33,493 bases of DNA from the NCBI GenBank assembly GCA_003278045.1, contig QCHG01000014.1, positions 1 through 33,493 on the forward strand. Direction: 5' to 3'. Made by a program: the position numbers and the translations under genes. Positions 6,690-15,875 of this stretch are shown piece by piece. The stretch is from Prochlorococcus sp. AG-402-A04 (lineage in GTDB: Bacteria > Cyanobacteriota > Cyanobacteriia > PCC-6307 > Cyanobiaceae). Numbering within the stretch: position 1 is the stretch's first letter; every line of letters starts with the position of its first letter. Below the pieces are notes generated by a model. The model saw only the letters and a program-made list of their open reading frames with translations. It ran no database searches and had not been told where the DNA came from.

Positions 6690-8912
6690 ATGTTCACATC
6701 ATCCTCTATAATTGATAATCTCAATCAGTCAGAAGGGTTAGAATATAAAAAATTATGCAGATTATTAAAAATAACAAAGAAATCTGATAAGGATAAATTA
6801 GATATTGCTTTAACAGCTCTAGAAAAACTTGAAATAATTAATAAAAATGAAAATGATGAATATACTTGCATAAAGGATAATGATCATCTTGTCGCGAAAA
6901 TAAGATGTAGTAGCAAAGGCTATTGCTTTGCTGTAAGAGGAAAAGACAAAGAAGATATCTACATTAAAGAAAATCTACTTAACTATGCATGGAATGGAGA
7001 TAAAGTTTTAGTAAGGATAATAAAAGAGGCATATAGAAGAAGATCACCTGAAGGAATAGTTGATTGTATTCTTGAAAGATCAAATCAAATACTTCTTTCT
7101 AAAGTAGAAATAATTAACAATGATGTATTTGCAATCCCAATAGACGATAGGATCCTCTCTAAAATTAAACTTCCAAAAGATAATAAAAAATACACTTTCA
7201 ATCCAGATAACAAGAATATAGTAAAAGTTCAGATTGATAGATTCCCTATAGGTCAAGAAGAAGGACTAGGTCATGTGATACAAGAACTAAAACTAAACAA
7301 TAATGAAGACTATGATACAGACTTTGTTTTATCTAAAAGCAATATAGTTAAATCATACGATTTAAATCATATTGAATCAAAAAAAATAGAAAAAAGGGAG
7401 AGGATAGACCTTACAGATAAAAACTCTTATTTATTCAAAAGTTGGAATTCTAATAATTCTCCAATGCTCCCAATGATTCAAATAGAGCAGGGAAAAAATA
7501 AAAATACTAAATTATGGATACATACAAATAATCTTGCAGAAAGAGTAGATCTAAATAGTAAAAAATCACTAGAAACATTATTCAAATGCTTTGAATCATT
7601 ACCCTTATTAAATGATTGGCAAAACCACCTTGGTGAAGCCATAAGAAATGATTCTGAATTTAAATTTGGTAAAAAGAATGAAGCTATAAGCCTCTGTATC
7701 AATTTAAATAGTGATAATGAAATAATTGATTGGTCATTTCATCTTACTTTAGTAAAATGCGCCCTTGTTGTTGGAAGTGATCATACTGACGCGCTTCTAT
7801 CTAGAAAAAGCAAATCAAGAATAACCTCTCGGGTATTAAAACCTATAAAGGAATATGTCGGCGATTTAGATAAAATACTAGAAATTTCATGTTCATTCAG
7901 AGAAAAGCATCTTATGGAGGGTAAGGTGGAAATTCCTGCGCCACTGAATAAGATTGAAGGACTAAAAGAATTTTTTATTCACAATCCAGCTGAATATTCA
8001 AAAGGATATTTTGAATCTCTAAATAAAGAAGATTGCCAAACTTACCTTTCACCAATACTATATGAAGCTAATTTAATATGGTTCAAACATTCAAATCAAT
8101 ATGGCTTAAAAAGTGCAGGGTACATCTCAAATGGAATAGATTACGTTAATGCTAATGAAATTATCAAATATTCAGAATTTATTGATAATGATGTAGAACT
8201 TAATGAAGATGGCAATTTGACATTTAGTCAAGTAATTAAATTATGTGACGACGATAATAAAAAAAGAATCTTACATAAACTTCTAATTAATGAATTTAAG
8301 GACAATGAAATAAGGTTGATATCTAAAGATCCCGATAATGATAAATCTGAAAAATTATTTATTTCTCCATGGACAATTCCTGGATTTGACTTCACAAATC
8401 TTATAAATCAGTACTGTATTTTTAATATGATAATAAATGGTAAGAAATCAAAGAAAAATAATATAAATGAAATTAATATATCTGAGAGTAATTCATTAAA
8501 ATTAGTAAATTGGGATATATTTAATTCATCAATTTCAAAAAATCTAGAAATATTATTTAACAAGTTTGTGATAGATAAACTTAATGAATTCAAGTCCAAA
8601 GTTAGCCAATATAAATCTAATATGATAAATATAAAAAAAGTAAGAAAAGCAGAAAAATTACTAGGTAATATTTATAGTGGGTTTATTTTATCAGTGCAAA
8701 CATATGGTTTCTTTGTTGAGATATCAGAACTAAATGTAGAGGGTTTAGTCCACGTAAGCACTCTCAATAATGATTGGTATGAATACAGGTCAAGGCAAAA
8801 TCTATTGATTGGAAGAAAATCTAAAAAATCATATAAAGTTGGAGATGCAATAGAAGTAAAAATAATAAAAGTCGATATTCTTAAATATCAAATTGATTTA
8901 GAATTAACATAA
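6690..8912 (+). CDS. RNB-fold protein (Zam-like) lacking RNase II/R catalytic motifs
   Basis: The 740-residue length and domain order match RNase II/R: an N-terminal helical and OB-like region (about 1-200), the RNB region (about 235-590) and a C-terminal S1 domain (657-740, YSGFILSVQTYGFFVEI). RNase II/R motif I should read TIDxxDAxDFDDA after R-x-DL. Here RERIDLT (236-242) is followed by YLFKSWNSNNSPM, with no Asp cluster, before LWIHTNNLAERVDL, the counterpart of the 'HIADV' strand. The SPIRRY motif is likewise replaced by SPWTIPGFDF (559-568). The protein is therefore predicted to bind RNA without exonuclease activity. It most resembles the cyanobacterial Zam group, named after an acetazolamide-resistance phenotype in Synechocystis. 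The symbol is left blank because I cannot verify that orthology. Confidence 0.8.
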   Translation: MFTSSSIIDNLNQSEGLEYKKLCRLLKITKKSDKDKLDIALTALEKLEIINKNENDEYTCIKDNDHLVAKIRCSSKGYCFAVRGKDKEDIYIKENLLNYAWNGDKVLVRIIKEAYRRRSPEGIVDCILERSNQILLSKVEIINNDVFAIPIDDRILSKIKLPKDNKKYTFNPDNKNIVKVQIDRFPIGQEEGLGHVIQELKLNNNEDYDTDFVLSKSNIVKSYDLNHIESKKIEKRERIDLTDKNSYLFKSWNSNNSPMLPMIQIEQGKNKNTKLWIHTNNLAERVDLNSKKSLETLFKCFESLPLLNDWQNHLGEAIRNDSEFKFGKKNEAISLCINLNSDNEIIDWSFHLTLVKCALVVGSDHTDALLSRKSKSRITSRVLKPIKEYVGDLDKILEISCSFREKHLMEGKVEIPAPLNKIEGLKEFFIHNPAEYSKGYFESLNKEDCQTYLSPILYEANLIWFKHSNQYGLKSAGYISNGIDYVNANEIIKYSEFIDNDVELNEDGNLTFSQVIKLCDDDNKKRILHKLLINEFKDNEIRLISKDPDNDKSEKLFISPWTIPGFDFTNLINQYCIFNMIINGKKSKKNNINEINISESNSLKLVNWDIFNSSISKNLEILFNKFVIDKLNEFKSKVSQYKSNMINIKKVRKAEKLLGNIYSGFILSVQTYGFFVEISELNVEGLVHVSTLNNDWYEYRSRQNLLIGRKSKKSYKVGDAIEVKIIKVDILKYQIDLELT

Positions 8913-8977
8913 ATAAATTTCACAAAATATATTATGGAAATATTAACCAAAAAAATTTAAGAAAACTTTTTATAATT

Positions 8978-9421
8978 ATGTTTAAGAGAAAATATTTACT
9001 TTTAACTCTTTTTTTAATAATTATTTTTCAAGTTTTATTATATACAAATAATAATCAAAAGACTTCATTTAGATACTTTAAATGGACCCTCCAAGAAGTA
9101 AGTATAGGTAAGTTAATCAGTATTTCGTTTTTTTCTGGTTTATTTGTAAGCACTTTATTGAATACAACAATTACTAGTTCTACTTTCAGAAAAAAAACTT
9201 TCGAAAATGTGGAAGATGATTTTGTATCTAATAATAATGAGGAAGAAATGGAACCAAACATTGAGATGCCGCCACAAAGGGATATTAGAGAAACTCAACC
9301 AACAATTTCTGTTAATTACAGAGTAGTTAAAAATATGAATGATAATAATTTAAAAAAAGATCAAAGTTATTCAAATCAAGATATTAAAGATGACTGGGAT
9401 AATGCTGAAAATGATTGGTAG
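8978..9421 (+). CDS. Membrane protein with two helices and acidic C-terminal tail
   Basis: A 147-residue protein with hydrophobic segments at about 5-23 and 44-64 separated by a polar loop, WTLQEVSIGKLISIS. The WTL-EVSIG-LI pattern leading into the second helix is reminiscent of LapA/DUF1049 proteins, but I would not insist on that. Residues 75-147 are hydrophilic and disordered-looking, with acidic runs (NNNEEEMEPN) and a terminal DDWDNAENDW. Both ends of the helical hairpin are likely on the same side, with the tail in the cytoplasm. It follows the RNB-type gene by 65 bases on the same strand. Function unknown. Confidence 0.65.
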   Translation: MFKRKYLLLTLFLIIIFQVLLYTNNNQKTSFRYFKWTLQEVSIGKLISISFFSGLFVSTLLNTTITSSTFRKKTFENVEDDFVSNNNEEEMEPNIEMPPQRDIRETQPTISVNYRVVKNMNDNNLKKDQSYSNQDIKDDWDNAENDW

Positions 9422-9432
9422 AAAAATAAATT

Positions 9433-9454
9433 AATTAAAAAATGTTTTTTAATT
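9433..9454. repeat. A/T-only inverted repeat, possible weak terminator
   Basis: AATTAAAAAA (9433-9442) and TTTTTTAATT (9445-9454) are perfect 10-bp arms around TG, placed 12 bases after the stop of the acidic-tail membrane protein. The T-run fits a terminator, but a stem of only A-T pairs is weak. A TATAAT follows at 9455-9460 and could serve the next gene, although no good -35 is visible 17 bases before it. Confidence 0.3.
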
Positions 9455-9480
9455 TATAATGTAATAAATAGTTTTTTTTT

Positions 9481-10047
9481 ATGGAAGAAAATTTAGACAA
9501 AAATAATGAAGTAAATAAAGAAATATCTGACATCACTACTAAATCAAACTCTGAGGAAATAAAAGGACCCAAATCAGAAAAAGTCCTCGATATTGATAAA
9601 GATAATGGTGATTCTGCTACTAAAGTTAATATAAAAAGTGAAATTAATACAACCGAAAAACCTATAACAAAACCCAAAAAAGAACTCCCAGTAGAGAAAA
9701 AGCCTTTTCAAGAATTTATTAATATACACCTAATTCCTTCACTTACTGAGGAAATTAATCAAAGAGGATTAGAAATAAACAATATTAACCTCACTAATAC
9801 AAATAGACCTATTGCTGGAGATAAATGTTGGGTAATAAATTGTGAAATTAAAGATACATGTAACTTTTGGTTATCCTTTGAAAAGGATGACATTAGTTCA
9901 TTAAAAAGTATTTCTTTATCAAAACCTAATCAAAAACCAAGTATTATTGAATCTTTTCTTATTGACGAAAAAAGAATTACCCTTAAATTGATTATTTCAA
10001 GAGTACTTCAAAGATTGAATGGGCAAAAGTTAATAGGAGTTAATTAG
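9481..10047 (+). CDS. DUF2996 cyanobacterial protein
   Basis: A 188-residue protein in two parts. The N-terminal part (1-75) is low-complexity and charged, rich in Lys, Glu, Asp, Ser and Thr, and probably disordered. The C-terminal part (about 77-188) is a compact domain: PFQEFINIHLIPSLTEEI, then CWVINCEIKD, then ESFLIDEKRITLKL and a terminal RLNGQKLIGVN. The ESFLIDE-KIT and RLNGQK elements are what I recall as conserved in DUF2996, found in cyanobacteria and chloroplasts. There is no signal peptide or membrane helix. It lies 79 bases upstream of acsF on the same strand; conserved linkage to chlorophyll synthesis would be suggestive but cannot be tested here. Confidence 0.7.
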   Translation: MEENLDKNNEVNKEISDITTKSNSEEIKGPKSEKVLDIDKDNGDSATKVNIKSEINTTEKPITKPKKELPVEKKPFQEFINIHLIPSLTEEINQRGLEINNINLTNTNRPIAGDKCWVINCEIKDTCNFWLSFEKDDISSLKSISLSKPNQKPSIIESFLIDEKRITLKLIISRVLQRLNGQKLIGVN

Positions 10048-10126
10048 AAAAACAATAACACCAAGTTAACTTTTTCCTCGAAAATACAAATCATAGTAAA
10101 TAATAGTATTAATAAACTGAATAAAA

Positions 10127-11299
10127 ATGGCCCAATCAACTGTTGAATCAAAAAATAAGAAAGATATTAATAATGGAAAGATACCAGCAAAAGAAACAAT
10201 TTTGTCCCCAAGATTCTATACAACAGACTTTGAGGCTATGGAAAATATGGATTTATCAATAAACGAGGAGGAATTAGAAGCTATATGTGAGGAATTCAGG
10301 AAAGATTACAATAGACATCATTTTGTAAGAAATAGTGAATTTGAAGGAGCTGCAGAAAAACTAGATCCTGAGACAAGAGAGCTTTTTGTTGATTTTCTTG
10401 AGGGAAGTTGTACTTCAGAATTTTCAGGTTTTTTACTTTATAAGGAACTAAGTAAGAGAATTAAAGTCAAAAACCCTCTACTTGCTGAATGTTTTGCTCA
10501 TATGGCCAGAGATGAAGCAAGACATGCAGGTTTTTTAAATAAATCAATGAGTGACTTTGGACTTCAGTTAGATTTAGGTTTTTTAACAGCCAATAAAGAT
10601 TACACTTATTTCCCACCAAGAAGTATTTTTTACGCTACTTATTTATCCGAAAAAATAGGTTATTGGAGATACATAGCAATCTATAGGCATCTCGAAAAGA
10701 ACCCTGATAGCAAAATTTTTCCACTATTTAATTACTTTGAAAATTGGTGTCAAGATGAAAATAGACATGGTGATTTCTTTGACGCATTAATGAAAGCACA
10801 GCCACGTACTGTTAAATCATTAAGCCAAAAAATTAGCATTGGCGGCTCTACTTTTACACACCCATTATTTGACTACTTCCATAGGTTTAGATATTTTTTG
10901 AATAATCTTCCATTAACATCCAAGTTATGGTCTAGGTTCTTTCTATTAGCTGTATTTGCAACTATGTATGCAAGGGATTTGGGAATTAAAAAAGATTTCT
11001 ACAGTTCTTTAGGTTTAGATGCCAGAGATTATGACCAGTTTGTTATTAATAAAACGAATGAAACTGCAGCTAGAGTTTTCCCTGTAGTAATGGACGTTTA
11101 TGATAAATCTTTTTATGGAAGATTAGATAAAATAGTAGAGAATAATAAGTTTCTTTCTGATATTGCAAGCAGTGATGGAAATAAAGTATCTAAAACTTTT
11201 AAAAAATTACCTAAATATTTATCAAACGGTTACCAGTTATTAAGACTATACTTATTAAAACCTCTTGATAGCAAAGATTTCCAACCTTCGATTAGATAA
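10127..11299 (+). CDS. acsF: Aerobic Mg-protoporphyrin IX monomethyl ester cyclase
   Basis: This enzyme forms the fifth (E) ring of chlorophyll, converting Mg-protoporphyrin monomethyl ester to protochlorophyllide with O2 and electrons from ferredoxin. The 390-residue length is normal for the cyanobacterial enzyme (AcsF/ChlE/CHL27). It is a ferritin-like di-iron protein. Visible ligands are E98 in TSEFSG, E130 and H133 in RDEARH, and E211 and H214 in DENRH. Conserved SPRFYTTDF and NRHHF segments lie near residues 27-66. Only one cyclase gene appears in the window; chlH, the first committed step of the same branch, lies about 13 kb downstream. The next gene, tldD, starts 31 bases after the stop, so read-through into it is likely. 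Confidence 0.95.
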   Translation: MAQSTVESKNKKDINNGKIPAKETILSPRFYTTDFEAMENMDLSINEEELEAICEEFRKDYNRHHFVRNSEFEGAAEKLDPETRELFVDFLEGSCTSEFSGFLLYKELSKRIKVKNPLLAECFAHMARDEARHAGFLNKSMSDFGLQLDLGFLTANKDYTYFPPRSIFYATYLSEKIGYWRYIAIYRHLEKNPDSKIFPLFNYFENWCQDENRHGDFFDALMKAQPRTVKSLSQKISIGGSTFTHPLFDYFHRFRYFLNNLPLTSKLWSRFFLLAVFATMYARDLGIKKDFYSSLGLDARDYDQFVINKTNETAARVFPVVMDVYDKSFYGRLDKIVENNKFLSDIASSDGNKVSKTFKKLPKYLSNGYQLLRLYLLKPLDSKDFQPSIR

Positions 11300-11330
11300 T
11301 CTTTTATACAGAGAAGATTTATAAACTCAT

Positions 11331-12755
11331 ATGCTTTCGTCACAAATCAAATCAAATGAAATCGTTTTTGGTAGCTGCAATAAAGATTTATTAGAAGAAA
11401 TTATTTTCTACGGTATGGGGCTTGGTGCCGATTTTGTAGAAATATTTATTGAGAATACTGATAATTCGAGTGTTTTAGCTGAAGAGGATTTCATTACGAG
11501 TGTAAGTCCATCATTTGGTAAGGGTGCCGGTATTAGAATCTTCAAAGATAAAAAGGACGGATTTGTAAGTACAAATGACTTAACAAAGCATGGCTTGATG
11601 AGGTCGGTATCTCAGGCTATTGAGATGTTAGACATAACAGATAATAAAAAAATACAAGTATTTAACGGTCTAGATAAACATAGGGACTATAGTTTATCCA
11701 AGAAAAAATGGATTAATGAAGTCCCATCTATTCATGAGATAAGTGAAAAACTATTAGTCAGCACAAAGTCTCTTAAAAAAAATAATAAAATAATAACTAG
11801 AAAAGGAAGTTACTCAAGAAATCTGCAGGAAGTAATTATAGCCTCCAGCGATGGAACCTATGTCTCAGATATTAGGTTGCATCAAACAGTTGGTCTCAAC
11901 GTGATTGCTAGTGATGCCCAATATAGATCCAGTGGAAGTAGAAGATTTGGATCGTCAGGAATGCCTCATGAATTCAGATTATGGGATCACGAAAAAGCAG
12001 CTAATGATGTATTTGAAAGCTCAATGAACATGTTGTACGCAGATTATGTCGATGCAGGACAAATGCCTGTTGTATTAGCTAACAAATTTGGTGGCGTTAT
12101 ATTCCACGAAGCCTGCGGTCATTTACTCGAAACGACTCAAATAGAGAGAGGAACAACACCATTTGAGAATAAATTGAATGAAAAAATTGCACATGAATCT
12201 GTAACTGCAATAGATGAGGGAATTTCAGAGGGATCCTTTGGTTCATTATCAGTAGATGATGAGGGTATGGAACCCGAAAAATCAGTTCTTATAAAAGATG
12301 GAATTTTAAAAAAATTCATATCCGACAGGGCAGGTGAATTAAGAACTGGCCATAAAAGAACAGGAAGTGGAAGAAGACAAAATTATTCTTTTGCTGCAGC
12401 TTCACGAATGAGAAATACTTATATAGCTAAAGGTGAGCACTCGAAAGAGGATTTAATCAATAGTATTAGTGATGGTCTTTACTGCAAATCAATGGGTGGT
12501 GGTAGTGTAGGTGCTACAGGACAATTTAATTTTGCAGTAGAAGAAGGATATCTTATTAAAAATGGAAAATTAACTAATCCAGTAAAGGGAGCAACTTTGA
12601 TTGGTGAGGCTAAAGAAGTTATGCCAAAAATATCAATGTGCGGAAATGACCTAGAATTAGCTCCTGGATTTTGTGGATCTATCAGTGGAAGTGTCAACGT
12701 AACTGTTGGCCAACCTCATATTAAGGTTGATTCAATTACTGTTGGAGGAAGATAG
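11331..12755 (+). CDS. tldD: TldD-type metalloprotease subunit
   Basis: TldD and TldE form a heterodimeric zinc protease that degrades unfolded peptides inside a closed chamber; it also removes leader peptides from some modified peptides and takes part in antitoxin turnover in Enterobacteria. This 474-residue protein carries the zinc motif HEACGH (259-264) and the C-terminal cysteine of PGFCGS, expected as the third metal ligand. GRRQNYSFAAASRMRNTYI is the typical TldD segment in the substrate chamber wall. The ATG start follows acsF by 31 bases, and the partner gene starts 3 bases after the stop. The family is universal in cyanobacteria; no modified-peptide gene is visible nearby, so a general proteolytic role is more likely. 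Confidence 0.93.
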   Translation: MLSSQIKSNEIVFGSCNKDLLEEIIFYGMGLGADFVEIFIENTDNSSVLAEEDFITSVSPSFGKGAGIRIFKDKKDGFVSTNDLTKHGLMRSVSQAIEMLDITDNKKIQVFNGLDKHRDYSLSKKKWINEVPSIHEISEKLLVSTKSLKKNNKIITRKGSYSRNLQEVIIASSDGTYVSDIRLHQTVGLNVIASDAQYRSSGSRRFGSSGMPHEFRLWDHEKAANDVFESSMNMLYADYVDAGQMPVVLANKFGGVIFHEACGHLLETTQIERGTTPFENKLNEKIAHESVTAIDEGISEGSFGSLSVDDEGMEPEKSVLIKDGILKKFISDRAGELRTGHKRTGSGRRQNYSFAAASRMRNTYIAKGEHSKEDLINSISDGLYCKSMGGGSVGATGQFNFAVEEGYLIKNGKLTNPVKGATLIGEAKEVMPKISMCGNDLELAPGFCGSISGSVNVTVGQPHIKVDSITVGGR

Positions 12756-12758
12756 GAT

Positions 12759-14111
12759 ATGAATTCAAAAGAAATAACTATTCAAATCTCTGAAGCTGCA
12801 GATTCTCTAAATCTTAAAAAATGGGATTATGGTGCAAGCTTTTCTAATGATTATTCTGTTCAAGTAGATAAAGGTGAGGCTAAACAACTTAAGGCATCAC
12901 AAAAGCAAATTTTAACTATAAGAGTTTGGAACGAATCTAATTTAGTTGGTATTACAACAACTAGTGATATCAGTGAATCTGGTATTAAAAAAGCTCTAAA
13001 TCAAGCAAATATTGCATCAGATTTTGGCAACAAGAATGAAACAACAGAATTCTCACCACTAGCCCAGGATCCTATTGAATTTAAGGACTCAAAAAAAAGA
13101 AATCCTGTTGGAATAAAAAAATTACTTACTCTTTTAAGAGAAGCGGAAGTAAAACTATTAGAAAGCCATGAATCCATAAAATCTGTTCCGTATAATGGCC
13201 TATCTGAGAGTTTTTATGAGAGAGTTTATGCAAATAGTGATGGTGCCTTTCGGAGTTATTCCAAAAGTCAAGCTGCACTTTATTTATATGCAAGAGCAGA
13301 AGAGAAAAATAAGAAACCTCGTAGCTCGGGTTCTATAAAACTTGGATATGGAGTTGAAGATATAGATATAGAGTCGTGTATCAAAGACGCTTCTAATAAA
13401 ACAATTTCTCATTTAAATTATTCATCTATTAAAACTGATAAATATTTAATATGTTTTTCTCCAGAGTCTTTTTTAACGATCATTAATGCCTTTAGTTCAA
13501 TGTTTAATGCTAGAAGCATTTTAGATGGAGTTAGCTTATCTAATAAAAATTCTATTGGAGATAAACTTTCTACAGAAGCACTTAATATTTATGATGATGG
13601 TCTTCACGAAAAGAATATTTCTTCATCACCATTTGATGGAGAGGGAACTCCTACAAAAAGACTATGTTTAATTAACAAAGGGAGACTTGAAAATTTTATA
13701 CATTCTGAATCAACTGCAAGAATATTTAAAACAATCCCCACAGGACACGCTGGACTAGGATCAAAAGTCTCAGTATCTCCCGATTGGATAGTAGTTGAGA
13801 AATCAGAGGAAAACTCAGATCTAAAAACATTATTAGATCACTCTACTTATGAGGGAGAATTTGTTTATATTGAAGAATTAAATGCAATCCATGCAGGTGT
13901 CAGAGCAAGTCAAGGTTCATTCTCTCTTCCATTTGATGGATGGCTCTATAAAAATGGTAAAAAAATCTCAATAGAATCTGCAACTGTAGCGGGGGATATC
14001 AAATATCTTTTGAAGAATATAGTCAATATTGAATCAAACCAGGAAGTAACAACAAGTGGAATTTCTCCACATATATGGGTAGATGAATTATCAATAACTG
14101 GTGACGCGTGA
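12759..14111 (+). CDS. pmbA: TldE/PmbA-type metalloprotease subunit
   Basis: The 450-residue partner of TldD. It shares the overall fold (an N-terminal WDYGASFSNDYSVQVDKGEAKQ strand region and a C-terminal SISGDA-like VDELSITGDA end) but has no HExxxH motif, which is the normal state for TldE: the catalytic zinc sits only in TldD. The stretch KTIPTGHAGLGSKVSVSPD (about 325-345) occupies the position of the chamber region. The stop codon overlaps the GTG start of fmt by 4 bases, so tldD, tldE and fmt are very probably one operon with translational coupling. Family assignment is secure; TldE and PmbA are names for the same subunit. Confidence 0.88.
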   Translation: MNSKEITIQISEAADSLNLKKWDYGASFSNDYSVQVDKGEAKQLKASQKQILTIRVWNESNLVGITTTSDISESGIKKALNQANIASDFGNKNETTEFSPLAQDPIEFKDSKKRNPVGIKKLLTLLREAEVKLLESHESIKSVPYNGLSESFYERVYANSDGAFRSYSKSQAALYLYARAEEKNKKPRSSGSIKLGYGVEDIDIESCIKDASNKTISHLNYSSIKTDKYLICFSPESFLTIINAFSSMFNARSILDGVSLSNKNSIGDKLSTEALNIYDDGLHEKNISSSPFDGEGTPTKRLCLINKGRLENFIHSESTARIFKTIPTGHAGLGSKVSVSPDWIVVEKSEENSDLKTLLDHSTYEGEFVYIEELNAIHAGVRASQGSFSLPFDGWLYKNGKKISIESATVAGDIKYLLKNIVNIESNQEVTTSGISPHIWVDELSITGDA

Positions 14112-15094
14112 GAATAATATTCTGGGGAACACCTGAATATTCAATTGCGAGCCTTGATATTTTTATTAAATCTAAGCACGAGGTAATTGGAGTAGTTAGC
14201 CAACCCGATAAGAAAAGATCTAGGGGAAATAAATTAATATCCTCACCTGTTAAAAGCTTTGCCGAGCAAGAATCTATAAAAATTTTTACTCCAGCAAAAA
14301 TCAGGGACAATATACATTTTATAAATGAACTTAAATCACTATCTTGTGATTTATTTATTGTTATAGCTTACGGGAAAATATTACCCAAAGAGATATTGGA
14401 AATCCCAAAATTTGGATGTTGGAACGCACATGCTTCATTACTTCCAAGATGGCGTGGTGCAGCCCCAATCCAATGGTCACTAATAAAAGGCGATGAATTT
14501 ACTGGTGTAGGAATTATGAAAATGGATGAGGGACTAGATACTGGTGACTTATTATTGGAAGAAAAAATTAAAATTAGTAATGACGATAATTTAAATACAC
14601 TATCGGAAAAACTTAGTATTTTATCAGCAAAATTATTTTTAAATGCCACATCACTACTCGAAGAAAATATTTATAAAAATAATAATTCTCAATTAACAAA
14701 ACAAAATTCCCTTGGAAGAGAAATTACTTACGCAAGAATGATTGAAAAATCAGACTTTAGAGTTGACTGGGGTAATGAGGCATTTGAAATTTCTCAAAAA
14801 ATAAAAGCATTATACCCACGAGCAAATACAACTTTTAAAGGTAAGAACCTAAAAATACTTAAAATCAAAGTTTTAAGTAGTGATGAAATTAAAAATGAAA
14901 AATACCCTTTCATGAGCAATTATTTAAGACCAGGTATTATTCTTGCTGTAATAGAAAATGAAGGAATAATAATTAGCACTAAAACTGAACCTATTATTTT
15001 GTTAGAAGCAAAACTTGAAGGCAAAAACATTTCTAGCAAAAAGCAATTGATACAACAGCTAAAGCCATCAGTAGGTGAATATCTCTCAGATTAA
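14108..15094 (+). CDS. fmt: Methionyl-tRNA formyltransferase
   Basis: Transfers a formyl group from 10-formyltetrahydrofolate to the methionine on initiator tRNA, needed for bacterial-type translation initiation. The 328-residue length is normal. The catalytic triad N106, H108 and D144 is visible in CWNAHASLLPRWRGAAPI and MDEGLDTGDL. The N-terminal formyltransferase domain spans about 1-200 and the OB-like tRNA-binding domain about 215-328. The start is GTG within GTGA, overlapping the tldE stop. Its TAA and the TAA of the convergent terC share the four bases TTAA, so the two genes overlap at their 3' ends. Folate supply comes partly from folP elsewhere in the window. Confidence 0.95.
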   Translation: MRIIFWGTPEYSIASLDIFIKSKHEVIGVVSQPDKKRSRGNKLISSPVKSFAEQESIKIFTPAKIRDNIHFINELKSLSCDLFIVIAYGKILPKEILEIPKFGCWNAHASLLPRWRGAAPIQWSLIKGDEFTGVGIMKMDEGLDTGDLLLEEKIKISNDDNLNTLSEKLSILSAKLFLNATSLLEENIYKNNNSQLTKQNSLGREITYARMIEKSDFRVDWGNEAFEISQKIKALYPRANTTFKGKNLKILKIKVLSSDEIKNEKYPFMSNYLRPGIILAVIENEGIIISTKTEPIILLEAKLEGKNISSKKQLIQQLKPSVGEYLSD

Positions 15095-15801
15095 GTTTTA
15101 GATTCTTTTTTAGAGAATCCCCAAATGAAAGCAAAAAGAATCAAAAAATAAAAATAATAGTCTGGAAGAATAGATTCTTTAATTAACGTATTTAGTAAAA
15201 GTTTAATCCCAACTATTAAAATTGCTACGTAACCGGCTGTTTCTAATCTAGAAAATATATCGAGAAGTTTTAGAAAAATCCCCGATGTAAATCTTAAGGC
15301 TAATACTCCAATCACAGCTCCAAATATAATTAATATGTATTGATCACTTATAGCTACTGCAGTAGTGATACTATCTATGGAAAAAGCAAAATCAGTAATT
15401 GAAAGAAGCGCTACAACCCTTAAGAACCTAAAATTATTTTTATTATTATTTGTCCCATTTTCAGTGTTTTCTATATCTGAATTTGAAAAAACATTTGAGA
15501 AGAATAAGTATATTAAATAAAACCCAGCAAAAACTCTAATAAGAATAAACTTTAGAAGAACATTAGATAATATGATCAGAATAATCCTAAATAATAAAGA
15601 TATTGTTATGCCAATATTTAAGGCTCTTGACCTTAATACTGAACTATCGAGGGATTTAGTAAGAGAAGCTAGTGCGACAGCATTATCTGCCGATAATAAT
15701 AATTCTAGAGAAATTAATATTGGTAAAAGTGTAAAAATTTCGTACCAACTATCCACTTGATCTAGTGTGGGTATAAAAGAATTTATTGCAGCTGAATCCA
15801 T
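15091..15801 (-). CDS. TerC-family membrane protein
   Basis: A 236-residue integral membrane protein with about seven helices. The TerC signatures are visible: the LSADNAVALASL segment in an early helix and FAFSIDSITTAVAIS in the middle, each supplying an Asp within the membrane that may bind metal. The last helix ends in FIWGFSKKES. Family members range from tellurite-resistance proteins to Mn2+ exporters (MeeF/MeeY-type) and the plant thylakoid protein required for membrane insertion. I chose the ATG giving MDSAAINSF; a TTG one codon earlier is possible. It diverges from mfd, with 74 bases between the starts. Mn2+ export or thylakoid biogenesis are both plausible. Confidence 0.88.
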   Translation of the reverse strand: MDSAAINSFIPTLDQVDSWYEIFTLLPILISLELLLSADNAVALASLTKSLDSSVLRSRALNIGITISLLFRIILIILSNVLLKFILIRVFAGFYLIYLFFSNVFSNSDIENTENGTNNNKNNFRFLRVVALLSITDFAFSIDSITTAVAISDQYILIIFGAVIGVLALRFTSGIFLKLLDIFSRLETAGYVAILIVGIKLLLNTLIKESILPDYYFYFLILFAFIWGFSKKESKT

Positions 15802-15810
15802 CAAATATTA

Positions 15811-15839
15811 TTCACAATCAGTATAAAATCTAATATAAT
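15811..15839 (+). promoter_or_regulatory. Sigma-70-type promoter of mfd
   Basis: TTCACA (15811-15816, five of six consensus bases) and a perfect TATAAT (15834-15839) are separated by 17 bases. Transcription would start near 15846, giving a leader of about 30 bases before the mfd ATG. The gap is only 74 bases, so the terC promoter on the other strand must lie in the same space. Confidence 0.6.
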
Positions 15840-15875
15840 GTATCGGATATTTGTAATCAAGATTGATACCTATAA

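Noticed and set aside
11331..14111. TldD/TldE as part of a modified-peptide (microcin-like) biosynthesis locus
   Set aside because: No precursor peptide, radical enzyme or cyclodehydratase lies nearby; the pair sits among housekeeping genes, as is usual in cyanobacteria.
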